57,812 bases of DNA from Clostridia bacterium (GTDB taxonomy: Bacteria; Bacillota; Clostridia; Oscillospirales; CAG-272). The stretch's first letter is position 1, and the number at the start of each line of letters is the position of its first letter. Both the position numbers and the translations under genes were made by a program. The notes below the pieces were generated by a model. That model saw only the letters and a program-made list of their open reading frames with translations. It made no database searches and had not been told where the DNA came from. This document shows positions 16,650 to 25,340 of this stretch, piece after piece. The stretch lies in the NCBI GenBank assembly GCA_017456985.1, contig JAFTIH010000028.1, positions 1 to 57,812 of the forward strand, in the 5' to 3' direction.

Positions 16650-18797
16650 ATGGCAGCAATCAACGGCTACAAAAGAAGTGCCTACGGTGTACTGAGAGAT
16701 CTGGTCGATACCTCGGTTGCCGGAAAATCCATTTTCTATGCATACAAGGATAAGAAGCTGATCGGTAAAGAGATCTTCAAAGAGCTTTACGCACGTTTCC
16801 ACAACGTGGAGGGCGAGCGCAAGGGCTTCTATATGGACGACTCGCAGCAGATCGGTATTCTTTCGCAGTGCCAGTCCTTGCAGGCGCTTCTGCTTTTAGC
16901 GTCCGATTTTGACCTCAAATTCGACGATAAGCATATCGTCAGCGACGAAGAAGAAAATATGACGCTTCGTGAAATTATGGACGAAGTCATCGAGGACGTC
17001 ATTCGCCGCATCAGAACCAAGGAAAAGGGCATCTATAAGTTTGATGCCTCGCCCTACGATACGGCACGTTATTTCAGCGATAAGTATTCCAACATTGAAA
17101 CCATCACGTGGGTCATCACCTCCTTCTTGCAGGCGCTGAAATACCACGCGGAGATTGGTGAGACCTGTAAATGGCAGGAGCAGCTGGTTGACGTCATTGC
17201 CTACGGCATCAAGTACGTCAACAAGAGCTTTATCAAGTCGGAGAACGAGGGTAAGACCAACAAGCTTGAGATCGGTTGGAACTTCACGAACGACTGTGAG
17301 GAGCCCTCCTTGTTCTATACCTTCACCGTTTGTGAGTGCCTCGTGTCCTTCTTCGAGACCTTCAGCGAATACCTGACCTATCGCAAGGCAGTTCGTAGCA
17401 AGAAAAACGACAAGGCGATGGATAACGCCTTCAAGAAGCATATGGAGGACTACGAAAGAGACCTCGCAAAGGGCGACCAGGGTTATAGCGCGGAAGGGAA
17501 GAAGCTGGCACAGTTTGATGCGTATAACGAGCTTCGTCTGCGCTATTGCGAGATCAACGGTGGCCTTGAAACCATCGACGGCACCATTTACGGTGAGCTG
17601 GAAGCAAACTGTAAGGCGGTTGCCCGCGAGGTTTGGCGTCTTTCCAAGGAGCATCTTGCCGATCATTTCTTCTATAACGATCTGAACACCACGCTCTCCG
17701 AGGAGGACATCGCGATCGCTACCACGAGTGACGCACTCTTCAACAGCGTCTATATCATCAACATCCTTCTGGACGCAGGTCTTGACGAGGATCTCGCCCT
17801 GCAGCGCGATACGGCGATCGACGAGGATGAGGCGGCTGAGGCAGACCGCGAGTACAACAACCTTTTTGATGCGTGCCAGCTTTCTTCGCAAAAGGCATTC
17901 CGTGCGTACGAGAAGCTTAAGACGCAAGGAAAAGAGTACATCGTTGAGCAGTTCCTTGTCGGCTTTAACGAGAACTTCGGCGTACATAAGGATATGGTAA
18001 AGGAGCTTCGTAAGCTGCGCATGCGCGTCTTTACGCTGATGCCCCTTTTGATCCGTACCAACAACGCCATCAGCAAGTATCTGATCAAATATCCCCAGAT
18101 CAATATGAGAAAGTACCTCGGCTACATTCTCGAAAACCGTTACGAGGAAAAGAACAAGTTCAAGTGGATCTGGGAAAACGACGGCTATTTTGCTTGCAGT
18201 AACTATTACTACGTTTCCGCACTCGGTGAATTCTACGCATACTACGAAGAGTACGAGCAGAAGTACATCGAGGCGTTCACGCAGAACGAAACGGGTCGCG
18301 CCACCATCGTCAGCGAGCATATGAAAGAGCTCGAGGCGCCCGGCGGTGACATTGACAACCTGAAGCGCGAGCTTCGCGACAGGGACGACGAGATCAAGAA
18401 GCTCAGCGAAAAGCTCGACGGCGTAAAGACGCCCGTTGAGGACGCCGTTGCCGAGGTCGTGCGTGCCGAAATGACCCGCTTGCTGCCTGAGATGCTCTGT
18501 GCCTTTCTTGCCGATGCGGCGAAGGGCTTAACGGTCGACGACGTGGATCCCACGCTTGCTACCGATACGCAGAAGAGCTTTGCCGGTGCGATGAGCAGCT
18601 TCCTGTTTGCTATGCTCAGCAAGCACATTCTTGACCAGGTGAAGTCGGGCAAGGTCACCAAGGACGAAAACGTCAAGAAATACAACGAGCTCAGCGCTTG
18701 GGTCGCTTCCCGGTTCCAAAAGGACATCAAGCAGTATATCGCTAACGTCAAGAACAGTGACGGAAGCACGAGCAAGCTTTTTGACGATCAGTATTAA
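16650..18797 (+). CDS. unknown large helical protein of TIR operon
   Basis: A 715-aa protein of no family I recognise. It is soluble and almost entirely alpha-helical. An N-terminal half rich in aromatic and acidic residues contains GFYMDDSQQIGILSQCQSLQ and YSNIETITWVITSFLQALKY, a pattern resembling helical-repeat scaffolds. A predicted coiled coil lies at about residues 565-595 (IDNLKRELRDRDDEIKKLSE), and a C-terminal helical domain follows. Neither transmembrane segments nor catalytic motifs are evident. It starts 27 bp after the TIR gene with GGAGGA before the ATG. By size and position it may be a sensor or scaffold that links the TIR protein to the ATPase; this is inference. Confidence 0.75.
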   Translation: MAAINGYKRSAYGVLRDLVDTSVAGKSIFYAYKDKKLIGKEIFKELYARFHNVEGERKGFYMDDSQQIGILSQCQSLQALLLLASDFDLKFDDKHIVSDEEENMTLREIMDEVIEDVIRRIRTKEKGIYKFDASPYDTARYFSDKYSNIETITWVITSFLQALKYHAEIGETCKWQEQLVDVIAYGIKYVNKSFIKSENEGKTNKLEIGWNFTNDCEEPSLFYTFTVCECLVSFFETFSEYLTYRKAVRSKKNDKAMDNAFKKHMEDYERDLAKGDQGYSAEGKKLAQFDAYNELRLRYCEINGGLETIDGTIYGELEANCKAVAREVWRLSKEHLADHFFYNDLNTTLSEEDIAIATTSDALFNSVYIINILLDAGLDEDLALQRDTAIDEDEAAEADREYNNLFDACQLSSQKAFRAYEKLKTQGKEYIVEQFLVGFNENFGVHKDMVKELRKLRMRVFTLMPLLIRTNNAISKYLIKYPQINMRKYLGYILENRYEEKNKFKWIWENDGYFACSNYYYVSALGEFYAYYEEYEQKYIEAFTQNETGRATIVSEHMKELEAPGGDIDNLKRELRDRDDEIKKLSEKLDGVKTPVEDAVAEVVRAEMTRLLPEMLCAFLADAAKGLTVDDVDPTLATDTQKSFAGAMSSFLFAMLSKHILDQVKSGKVTKDENVKKYNELSAWVASRFQKDIKQYIANVKNSDGSTSKLFDDQY

Positions 18798-18812
18798 GGA
18801 GAACGATATCAG

Positions 18813-19748
18813 ATGAAAACCATTTCTTTCTTTTCTTACAAGGGCGGTGCAGGTAGAAGCACGCTCGCATACAACGTCATTCCGATCCTCGCCGCAGAGC
18901 ATATTCAGCCTACGGCAGAGTCGCCCATCATCGTCGTAGATACGGACGTCGATAGCTGCGGTATGTCTTATCTCGTCAAGGCGGAGAAGAAGGTCACCGA
19001 TACCAACTGCATCCAGCATCTTCTCGGTACGCCCTTTGACACTAAGGCGGCTCCCTCCGTGGCGGAGCACCCCTTCCTCTCTCAGCTTATCCCCGTAGGT
19101 AACGCTTACGGCTACGAGGAGAACGAAGCGATCCTTCTGCTTCCCGCAAAGGATAATAAGAACATCGGTAAGGATTCCAAGAACAACTACGCCGAGAGTG
19201 GCGGATTTTCCTATATGGAATCGCTCAAAAGCTTCCTTGACGTGTGCGACCGCCGCTACGATATCCCCGCCGTTATCTTCGACTCCTCGGTCGGTAACAC
19301 GGCGCTCGCCAACATCTCGAACGAGGCGGCGACCATCATCGTATGCGTTATGCGTCCCACGATCCAGTTCGTCAACGGTACGCACCGCTATTTGCAGGGC
19401 GTGGAAAATGACGAAAAGATGCTCAGCGGTGACAAGCACTTCGTGCTCGTTCCCAACGTTATCCCGCAAAACGAGGTCGTGATCAACGACCTGCGTTATC
19501 CCGACGCGGCGATCAGTAAGATCCGCATCGACTTTTCGACGGATTTCGAGGATAGCGTTTCCAACACCTATCATTTTGATATGTTAGACCCCGATGAGTT
19601 CGGTATTCCCGCCGTTAACCGCTTTATGTGGATCGAGGATGCGCTCTACACCAAGCCCAAGAGCGATCTCAACGATAACGAAAAGCTCGCGCTCGAGCGC
19701 TATCGCAAGTTAGCGAAGATCATCGCCGACATCGACGCCGATTACTAA
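18813..19748 (+). CDS. ParA/MinD-like ATPase, KGGAGR P-loop variant
   Basis: A 311-aa SIMIBI-class NTPase. It starts with a deviant Walker A at residues 10-17 (KGGAGRST): the signature Lys is kept as Lys10, but the usual P-loop Lys is Arg15. The Walker A-prime region is IIVVDTDVDSCGMSYL and the Walker B-like strand is IPAVIFDSSVGN. This is the KGGVGR-type variant known from ATPases that often accompany TIR or other conflict-type domains. Chromosome partition is unlikely: there is no parB-like partner. It lies 15 bp after the 715-aa gene, with AAGGAG upstream. It probably couples nucleotide binding to assembly or activation of the TIR module. Confidence 0.85.
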   Translation: MKTISFFSYKGGAGRSTLAYNVIPILAAEHIQPTAESPIIVVDTDVDSCGMSYLVKAEKKVTDTNCIQHLLGTPFDTKAAPSVAEHPFLSQLIPVGNAYGYEENEAILLLPAKDNKNIGKDSKNNYAESGGFSYMESLKSFLDVCDRRYDIPAVIFDSSVGNTALANISNEAATIIVCVMRPTIQFVNGTHRYLQGVENDEKMLSGDKHFVLVPNVIPQNEVVINDLRYPDAAISKIRIDFSTDFEDSVSNTYHFDMLDPDEFGIPAVNRFMWIEDALYTKPKSDLNDNEKLALERYRKLAKIIADIDADY

Positions 19749-19763
19749 TTCAGGGGGTACAGC

Positions 19764-22076
19764 ATGAACGAAGTATCTGCTGCCGAAAAACAACAGCTTG
19801 CCAGCCGAATTGAAGGAATTGGAAAGTTCTTTGAGCGCAACGTTTGCGACAATATGAAGAACTACATTTTCGGCGGCACGAAGGTAGCGCGTTACGTGAA
19901 GCGCGTACCGGATTACGTTGTTTATATCAATAACATTTTGTCGCTTGCGTTTATCTTTGCCCACGGATGCTTGCGTTGTGACAACGACAGCGAGGATCCC
20001 GTACATAAGAGAGCGGCAAAGCAAAGCTCCTTGCGTATCATCAATAGCCTGCATAAGGCATATACGCAATATCCCGTAACGCACGAGCTGATCCAGTTCG
20101 TGCTCTCAGATATCCAGTTTGAGATGCTGCAGGGAACGGATAGCGAGCTGTACGAGGTTTTTGAAAACCTTTGTACCTTCCGCTCCAAGGAATTCAGCTT
20201 GACGAAGTACTACAAGGTGATCGCCAAGTGGCGAGAGGGACCCTCGCGCTTTGATATGAATTCCAACGAGCTGGCGGGAATGTTCCAAAAGCTCTTGCAG
20301 AATATGACCTTCCTTGCCAATTACGAGCTTGAATGCGAGGACGGCTACTTCGTCTTCAAGGAAAAGGAAGCGATGCAGTTCGGGGATTTCGGCAAATACA
20401 GTATGATCCCCGCACAGCACTTAATGTACTACGATCCCGACAAGTACCTCGATATGTATTCGCTTTACAGCATCGAGAAGATCGAGGAAAATGGGCACAG
20501 CAGGGCATTGGGGCTCCGCTATGTTGCGGGAGACGGCTTTAAGATGCTCTCCTTTACCGTCAGTGAAGAAGAGCCCGAGGACGAGGAAAAGAAGGAATTC
20601 CACATTGACGCCGAGCCCGAGGACTACTATTACGAGATCACGGGCGAGGATTGGAGTAACGACGCCGAGGAGCAATCTGCAAAAAAAAACGGTAACTTTA
20701 TAGATCAGGTCCACGCGATCAACTATAAATATATCAAGAATCTGGCACTTGCGATTTCGGATGCGATCAGTGCCAATATGGGCTCCAAAAAGGCGCTTTA
20801 CGACGCGTACAGCGTGCGCCACAAGGACGTCTTTGACAAGATCCCCGCAGGGGCGGATATTGAATCGTTGAAGCTTGACTGGGACGGCATTATCGTAATG
20901 CTGCTTATCGAGTCCAGCCCGACGAGCGTTTTGGAAACGCTTTTCCGCGCCGTGCCGCAGACCTTTATTTCGGTGGCGCGCAACCTGTGCAAGCGCATTG
21001 ATAATCCCGATATGCCCATCTACGGACTCAACGAGCACGAGCTCGTCGGCAAGGTCAACGAGATCATCCGCACGCGCTTTATTCTCGGTGAGGCGGGCGG
21101 CTTCGGTAAGATCCCGCGCTCCCGTGCAAATCAGCGCCTTTATGCTTCTGCCGCATCTTTTCTGATTATTTCTTCCATTTCTGCGGTAGAGAAGGGCGAC
21201 GAGGTAGAGAAATCCATCTGCGCGGGCAACATTTACGACAACATCACCCTCCTCAAAAAGATGAAGGTGGACGTGGATGCCGAGCAGCGCTGCAAGTACG
21301 TGTGCATCATCCTGAGCGAGACCTTCCGCCACCTGATCTGCTTCTATCGCGGACTGCTTGAGTACGGTGCGATCAAGGCGACCTTTGACGCAGAGTCCTG
21401 CGTTTGTTGCTTCTCGGAGCAGAAGATCGCCGCCTACCAAAAGCAGATGCACGGCGCCTTTATGAGCGCCGCCGCCGAGGAGGCGAACGCGCTGAAATGC
21501 TATAACGCCGCCGAGCATGCGGACATGCTTGCCTTGATGCAACGCTTTATCGAGCTTTGCGAAACCTGCGGCGCCTCCGTATCCGCATCCTCCTTGGAGG
21601 GGCATAAGCTTTATGCGGCGCTTGGAAAGCACGAGATCCTCAACGTTGGCGAATTCAAGAGCTACGTGCTTGGATGCATTCATACGCTCTCCGAGATCAA
21701 CGAGGAGAACGTGGATGCGTGGATCGCCTTTGCGCTTGATATCCTTTCTTACTTAAAGACGGGAAGCTTCAAGAAGAGCTCGGGCGGACCGGAACGCGCG
21801 ATATATCCCTTCGCCGCGACCTACAACCGCGGAAACGAAAACTACGACGGCTATAAGACCGTCACCTTTACCTTGAATTTGGAGCTTGACAGCGACGACA
21901 GCGTGGATAAAAAGGAATATATCAACGTGCTCACGGAGTTTTCCTACAACCTCAGCGGTGTTTTCTATTGCTTGCCTAACGTGTTGCGCTCCAACAGAAA
22001 GTGGTGGATCGACCCCGTTCTGATCAATTTCAAGGAATTTAACGAGATCTTCGTCGAAAGCGTAGATACTGAATAA
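19764..22076 (+). CDS. unknown 770-aa helical protein of TIR operon
   Basis: A 770-aa protein I cannot assign to a family. It is helical and soluble, with an acidic low-complexity stretch near residues 270-305 (SEEEPEDEEKK) dividing a roughly 265-aa N-terminal part from a long C-terminal helical part. Noticeable segments are YVKRVPDYVVYINNILSLAF, LIQFVLSDIQFEMLQGTD and FRHLICFYRGLLEYGAIKAT, plus several cysteines between about residues 500 and 620. No nuclease, protease or NTPase motif is seen. It begins 15 bp after the ATPase stop and ends 16 bp before the SpeD-like gene, so all are probably one mRNA. Its pairing with the 715-aa protein suggests two large helical subunits in one complex. Confidence 0.75.
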   Translation: MNEVSAAEKQQLASRIEGIGKFFERNVCDNMKNYIFGGTKVARYVKRVPDYVVYINNILSLAFIFAHGCLRCDNDSEDPVHKRAAKQSSLRIINSLHKAYTQYPVTHELIQFVLSDIQFEMLQGTDSELYEVFENLCTFRSKEFSLTKYYKVIAKWREGPSRFDMNSNELAGMFQKLLQNMTFLANYELECEDGYFVFKEKEAMQFGDFGKYSMIPAQHLMYYDPDKYLDMYSLYSIEKIEENGHSRALGLRYVAGDGFKMLSFTVSEEEPEDEEKKEFHIDAEPEDYYYEITGEDWSNDAEEQSAKKNGNFIDQVHAINYKYIKNLALAISDAISANMGSKKALYDAYSVRHKDVFDKIPAGADIESLKLDWDGIIVMLLIESSPTSVLETLFRAVPQTFISVARNLCKRIDNPDMPIYGLNEHELVGKVNEIIRTRFILGEAGGFGKIPRSRANQRLYASAASFLIISSISAVEKGDEVEKSICAGNIYDNITLLKKMKVDVDAEQRCKYVCIILSETFRHLICFYRGLLEYGAIKATFDAESCVCCFSEQKIAAYQKQMHGAFMSAAAEEANALKCYNAAEHADMLALMQRFIELCETCGASVSASSLEGHKLYAALGKHEILNVGEFKSYVLGCIHTLSEINEENVDAWIAFALDILSYLKTGSFKKSSGGPERAIYPFAATYNRGNENYDGYKTVTFTLNLELDSDDSVDKKEYINVLTEFSYNLSGVFYCLPNVLRSNRKWWIDPVLINFKEFNEIFVESVDTE

Positions 22077-22092
22077 AACCATAGGAGAAATT

Positions 22093-22902
22093 ATGTTAGC
22101 GACCCGACATTATATGCTGGATGCTTACGGCTGCTTTGTAGAGCAGGCGAATAGCATTATGGTAGTCAACGATCTTTTGGTGCAGATCACCAACGAGCTT
22201 GGGCTCAAGCCCGTGATGCCGCCGTTTTTGATCCCGTATTACTATTGCGAGGATGCGGAGGATGGCGGAATCAGCGCGTTTTGCATTTGTGCAAACGGAT
22301 CACACATTACCATCCACACCTTTCCGTACCGCTCTTGCTATTTCGTGGACATTCTCACCGATCAGTTTTTCAGCGAAGCTGACGTGACGAATATGATCCG
22401 CAATCAGATCTACGCGAGCACCATCAACACCAACGTTGTGGATCGCCGCGTCTTTGAGGGCATTGACGGCAGTATTGACACGGGTAACGATTTCGGTCCG
22501 CACTATATGATCACGGTCGAGGACGTGGACGTGGATTTTGAGAAGGTCTATACCTGGCTTGACCGCATCGCGCCGCGCATCAATATGCAGGCGATCTCCC
22601 GCCCCTACGTGATCTACGATCGCGTGACGGATCCCGAATATATTTCGGGTATTCTCGTGGTCGCGCAAAGCCATATCGCGTTCCATTATTCTATCAAGGA
22701 GCGCAAGGCAAACCTTGATATTTTCTCGTGCAGCTTCTTGGAAAACGGTGCAGTGGAAAATCTGCTCAAAAACTCCTTCGGAGAACGGACGGCGATCAAC
22801 CTCTTTGCCCGCGGAAGCAAGCACCGCATCAAATGTCAGACAAGTTCTCGCCAGCTGCGCATTGAAAAGGACGAGGCTTGGAGAGGCAACATCTTTTCTT
22901 GA
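22093..22902 (+). CDS. tandem SpeD-like (AdoMet decarboxylase fold) protein
   Basis: A 269-aa protein made of two SpeD-like halves. The first opens RHYMLDAYGC, like the HLLVELYGC start of bacterial S-adenosylmethionine decarboxylase, and has GSHITIHTFP then YFVDILTD. The second has ISGILVVAQSHIAFHYS then NLDIFSC. In SpeD the chain self-cleaves at Glu-Ser of ESHxSIHTWPE to form a pyruvoyl group, helped by a His and a Cys. Here the first half keeps Ser70 and His75 but has Gly for Glu and Asp90 for Cys; the second keeps Ser193, His198 and Cys213 but has Gln for Glu. It may be a composite active site, a neofunctionalised pyruvoyl enzyme, or a SAM-binding sensor. Last gene of the TIR operon; no polyamine gene is near. 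Confidence 0.75.
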   Translation: MLATRHYMLDAYGCFVEQANSIMVVNDLLVQITNELGLKPVMPPFLIPYYYCEDAEDGGISAFCICANGSHITIHTFPYRSCYFVDILTDQFFSEADVTNMIRNQIYASTINTNVVDRRVFEGIDGSIDTGNDFGPHYMITVEDVDVDFEKVYTWLDRIAPRINMQAISRPYVIYDRVTDPEYISGILVVAQSHIAFHYSIKERKANLDIFSCSFLENGAVENLLKNSFGERTAINLFARGSKHRIKCQTSSRQLRIEKDEAWRGNIFS

Positions 22903-22913
22903 CCTGAATATAA

Positions 22914-22953
22914 GAAAAGCGAGTCGTGAGGAACGGCTCGCTTCTTTTTTTTA
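22914..22953. terminator. intrinsic terminator of TIR operon
   Basis: GCGAGTCGT-gagg-AACGGCTCGC followed by a T-run. It lies between the convergent SpeD-like and PocR-AraC genes. Confidence 0.8.
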
Positions 22954-22954
22954 C

Positions 22955-23773
22955 TTAGTTATCCTTTCGGTATGCGCGCGGACTTTTTCCGTAGGCACGG
23001 CGGAAGACCTTGGAAAAATAGTTATAATCCCCGATGCCGCAAACGCGCGCCACGTGAGAAACGGGGAGAGACGTTTCCTTTAAAAGGGTGCACGCGCGCT
23101 CCAAGCGGCGAAACTTGATATATTCCGCTACCGTGGAACCAAAGTATTCCTTGAAGATCGCGTAGATCTCGCTATGGGAGAGGTGGAACTCTGCGCAAAG
23201 AGAGGCGACGGACAAGGGATCCGCGAGATGTGCGCTGATATATTCCTCCATCCGCGCGTCGATCTTTCTCTCGTTTTCGCGGATCCACGAGCGCAGGTAT
23301 TCGTAACCCGTGCAAGCGTCTAAAACGCGTGTTGCCGCACGGAGCTTGTTTTCTTCAATGGGGTGGAGCGCTTGAAAGGTCTCCCGCAAGGCGTCGCGAA
23401 GCGGCTCGGGGAGGCGGTGCGCGATATCCTCAAAGCGGCAAGGGGCATCGGGACGGATCTGACCGATAAAAACGTAACCGATCAAAACGCCCTCGTGCAA
23501 TATGGGAGAAACGCATTCAAGAAGCCCCGCGTGGCAGGTGTAAATATACTGCTCGTGCGTCCTTTTGCATATGGCGAAGGCACGGCGGTCACACTCGCGG
23601 CATCTCGCATCTGCTGCCGCGTCAGTGCGGAGCGTTGCGCAAAAGGAGGAGAATTTCTCGGGGAAATAGCAGATCTCGTTTTCTGCATTGTCGTAAATGC
23701 AGATCTTGATACCCGTCAAGGTGTAAAAATCCTCTAAAAGTGCGAGAAGCTTTGCTTTGTTGTAAGTGTTCAT
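22955..23773 (-). CDS. PocR-AraC transcriptional regulator
   Basis: A 272-aa regulator. The N-terminal PocR-type sensory domain (about 5-150) carries CRECDRRAFAICKRT and YTCHAGLLECVSPIL with conserved cysteines. The C-terminal AraC domain (about 170-270) ends GIGDYNYFSKVFRRAYGKSP. The start chosen is the ATG at 23773, with GGAAAG before it; an upstream ATG at 23803 lacks a ribosome site. It is divergent from the sugar kinase operon at 23870 and is its likely activator. PocR domains typically sense small hydrocarbon or sugar derivatives. Confidence 0.9.
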   Translation of the reverse strand: MNTYNKAKLLALLEDFYTLTGIKICIYDNAENEICYFPEKFSSFCATLRTDAAADARCRECDRRAFAICKRTHEQYIYTCHAGLLECVSPILHEGVLIGYVFIGQIRPDAPCRFEDIAHRLPEPLRDALRETFQALHPIEENKLRAATRVLDACTGYEYLRSWIRENERKIDARMEEYISAHLADPLSVASLCAEFHLSHSEIYAIFKEYFGSTVAEYIKFRRLERACTLLKETSLPVSHVARVCGIGDYNYFSKVFRRAYGKSPRAYRKDN

Positions 23774-23869
23774 AACTCGTCTTTCCTGATACAAAATTAC
23801 CATATTTGTGAGTATATTATACTATATTCTTTTGAAAAAATCAAGTAAAATGAAAAAGGAGGTGGAAAA

Positions 23870-25339
23870 ATGAATTATTTTTGTCTTGACGTTGGCACGA
23901 CGTGCTTGAAATGTCAGCTGTTTTCCGATACGGGAGAGATCCTCGCTTACCGCGTAAAGGAATATGATTTTAAACTGCAAGACGGAGAAAAGTACGTTGA
24001 CGTTGATGCCGTATGGCAGACGCTTTGCGAAATGCTTCGCGAGCTTGGCGCCGCGCACGAGATCACCTCCGTATGCATTTCTTCCTTGGGCGAATCCTTC
24101 GTTTTGCTTGATGAGAAGGATGAGATCCTTTTTTATCCGATGCTTTATACCGACGCACGCGGGGAAGAGGAGGCGCGCTTGATTGCAAGCACCGTCGGCG
24201 AAGAACGCGCGTTTTTAATTGCAGGCGTTACACCGCACAGCATGTACTCCCTTTCCAAGCTTCTTTGGATCAAGCGTCACGCCCCCGAAAAGTTTTCCCG
24301 CGCCGCTAAGGTAATGCTCGTATGCGATTATCTCGGTTACCGCCTGACGGGAGAGCGGACGATCGACTACGCGCTTGCCGCGCGCACGGGAGCGTTTGAC
24401 GTGGAGAAAAAGACCTTCTCCGCCGAAATGCTTACACCGTTTGGCTTGTCGGAAACGCTTTTTTCGGTGCCGCGTCCTGCGGGAAGCGTCGTCGGTCCGA
24501 TCAAGAAGGAGCTTCTTACCTCGCTCGGACTCCAAGGCGCACCCGTTCTCGTTTTGGGTTCTCACGATCAGGTCTGTGCCGCGCTCGGTGCAGGAGCCCT
24601 GCAAGCGGGGGACGCCGTGGACGGATTGGGTACGGTGGAATGCACGACGGTCCTTTTCAAAGACAAGCCGACGGATCTTTCTATGGGAAAAGAGGGATAC
24701 CCCTGTGTTCCGTATGCAGTCCCGGGGCTTTATTGTACTTATATGCTCAATTTTTCCTCGGGCTCCACGATCGATTGGGTCCGAAAGCGCATTATGCACG
24801 GCTACGCAGGAGAAGAGCAAAGCTTTTTTGCTTACATAGAAAAGGATCTTCCGCGCGACCCCACGGGGCTCCTCGTGCTTCCGTATTTTGGGGGTGCAAG
24901 CACCCCGCATCAGAACATTCACGCGCGCGGCGTGATCTTAGGCTTACACACGGATACGAAGGATACCGAGCTTTTCCAAGGTATTATGGAAGGGCTTTGC
25001 ATGGAGATGCGTTATAACGCCGACGTCGTGAAAAAATACGGCATCGCAGTGAAGAAGCTCGTTGCAACGGGCGGCGGCGCCAAGTCGCGTGCGTGGCTTA
25101 CACTCAAAGCCAACGTGCAAGATCTGCCCGTCGTACGCTTGCGCTCCTCGGAGGGCGGGCTTTGCGGTTGCGCCGTGCTGTCTGCTACCGCCGTGGGCGG
25201 TCTTACCTTTGAAGAGGCGCGTGCGTGGTTCGTGCAATACGCCGACGCCTTCACCCCCGATCCCGCGCGACGGGCGGCTTACGATCCTATTTATGAAAAA
25301 TATAAAAAATTATATGCAAGCGTAAAGGAGTTGTTCTGA
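23870..25339 (+). CDS. FGGY-family carbohydrate kinase
   Basis: A 489-aa kinase of usual family length. The N-terminal nucleotide-binding phosphate loop is LDVGTTCLKCQLFSDTGE, the family signature LVLGSHDQVCAALGAGA follows, and the C-terminal ATP site is KLVATGGGAKSRAWL. It phosphorylates a ketose (xylulose-, fuculose- or rhamnulose-like). Strong ribosome site AAAGGAGGTG before the ATG. The isomerase starts 1 bp after its stop, so the two are translationally coupled. The sugar cannot be fixed from sequence alone. Confidence 0.93.
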   Translation: MNYFCLDVGTTCLKCQLFSDTGEILAYRVKEYDFKLQDGEKYVDVDAVWQTLCEMLRELGAAHEITSVCISSLGESFVLLDEKDEILFYPMLYTDARGEEEARLIASTVGEERAFLIAGVTPHSMYSLSKLLWIKRHAPEKFSRAAKVMLVCDYLGYRLTGERTIDYALAARTGAFDVEKKTFSAEMLTPFGLSETLFSVPRPAGSVVGPIKKELLTSLGLQGAPVLVLGSHDQVCAALGAGALQAGDAVDGLGTVECTTVLFKDKPTDLSMGKEGYPCVPYAVPGLYCTYMLNFSSGSTIDWVRKRIMHGYAGEEQSFFAYIEKDLPRDPTGLLVLPYFGGASTPHQNIHARGVILGLHTDTKDTELFQGIMEGLCMEMRYNADVVKKYGIAVKKLVATGGGAKSRAWLTLKANVQDLPVVRLRSSEGGLCGCAVLSATAVGGLTFEEARAWFVQYADAFTPDPARRAAYDPIYEKYKKLYASVKELF

Positions 25340-25340
25340 T

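Noticed and set aside
18813..19748. Plasmid or chromosome partition ParA.
   Set aside because: No ParB-like gene or parS-like repeats are nearby, and the P-loop is of the KGGxGR variant type.
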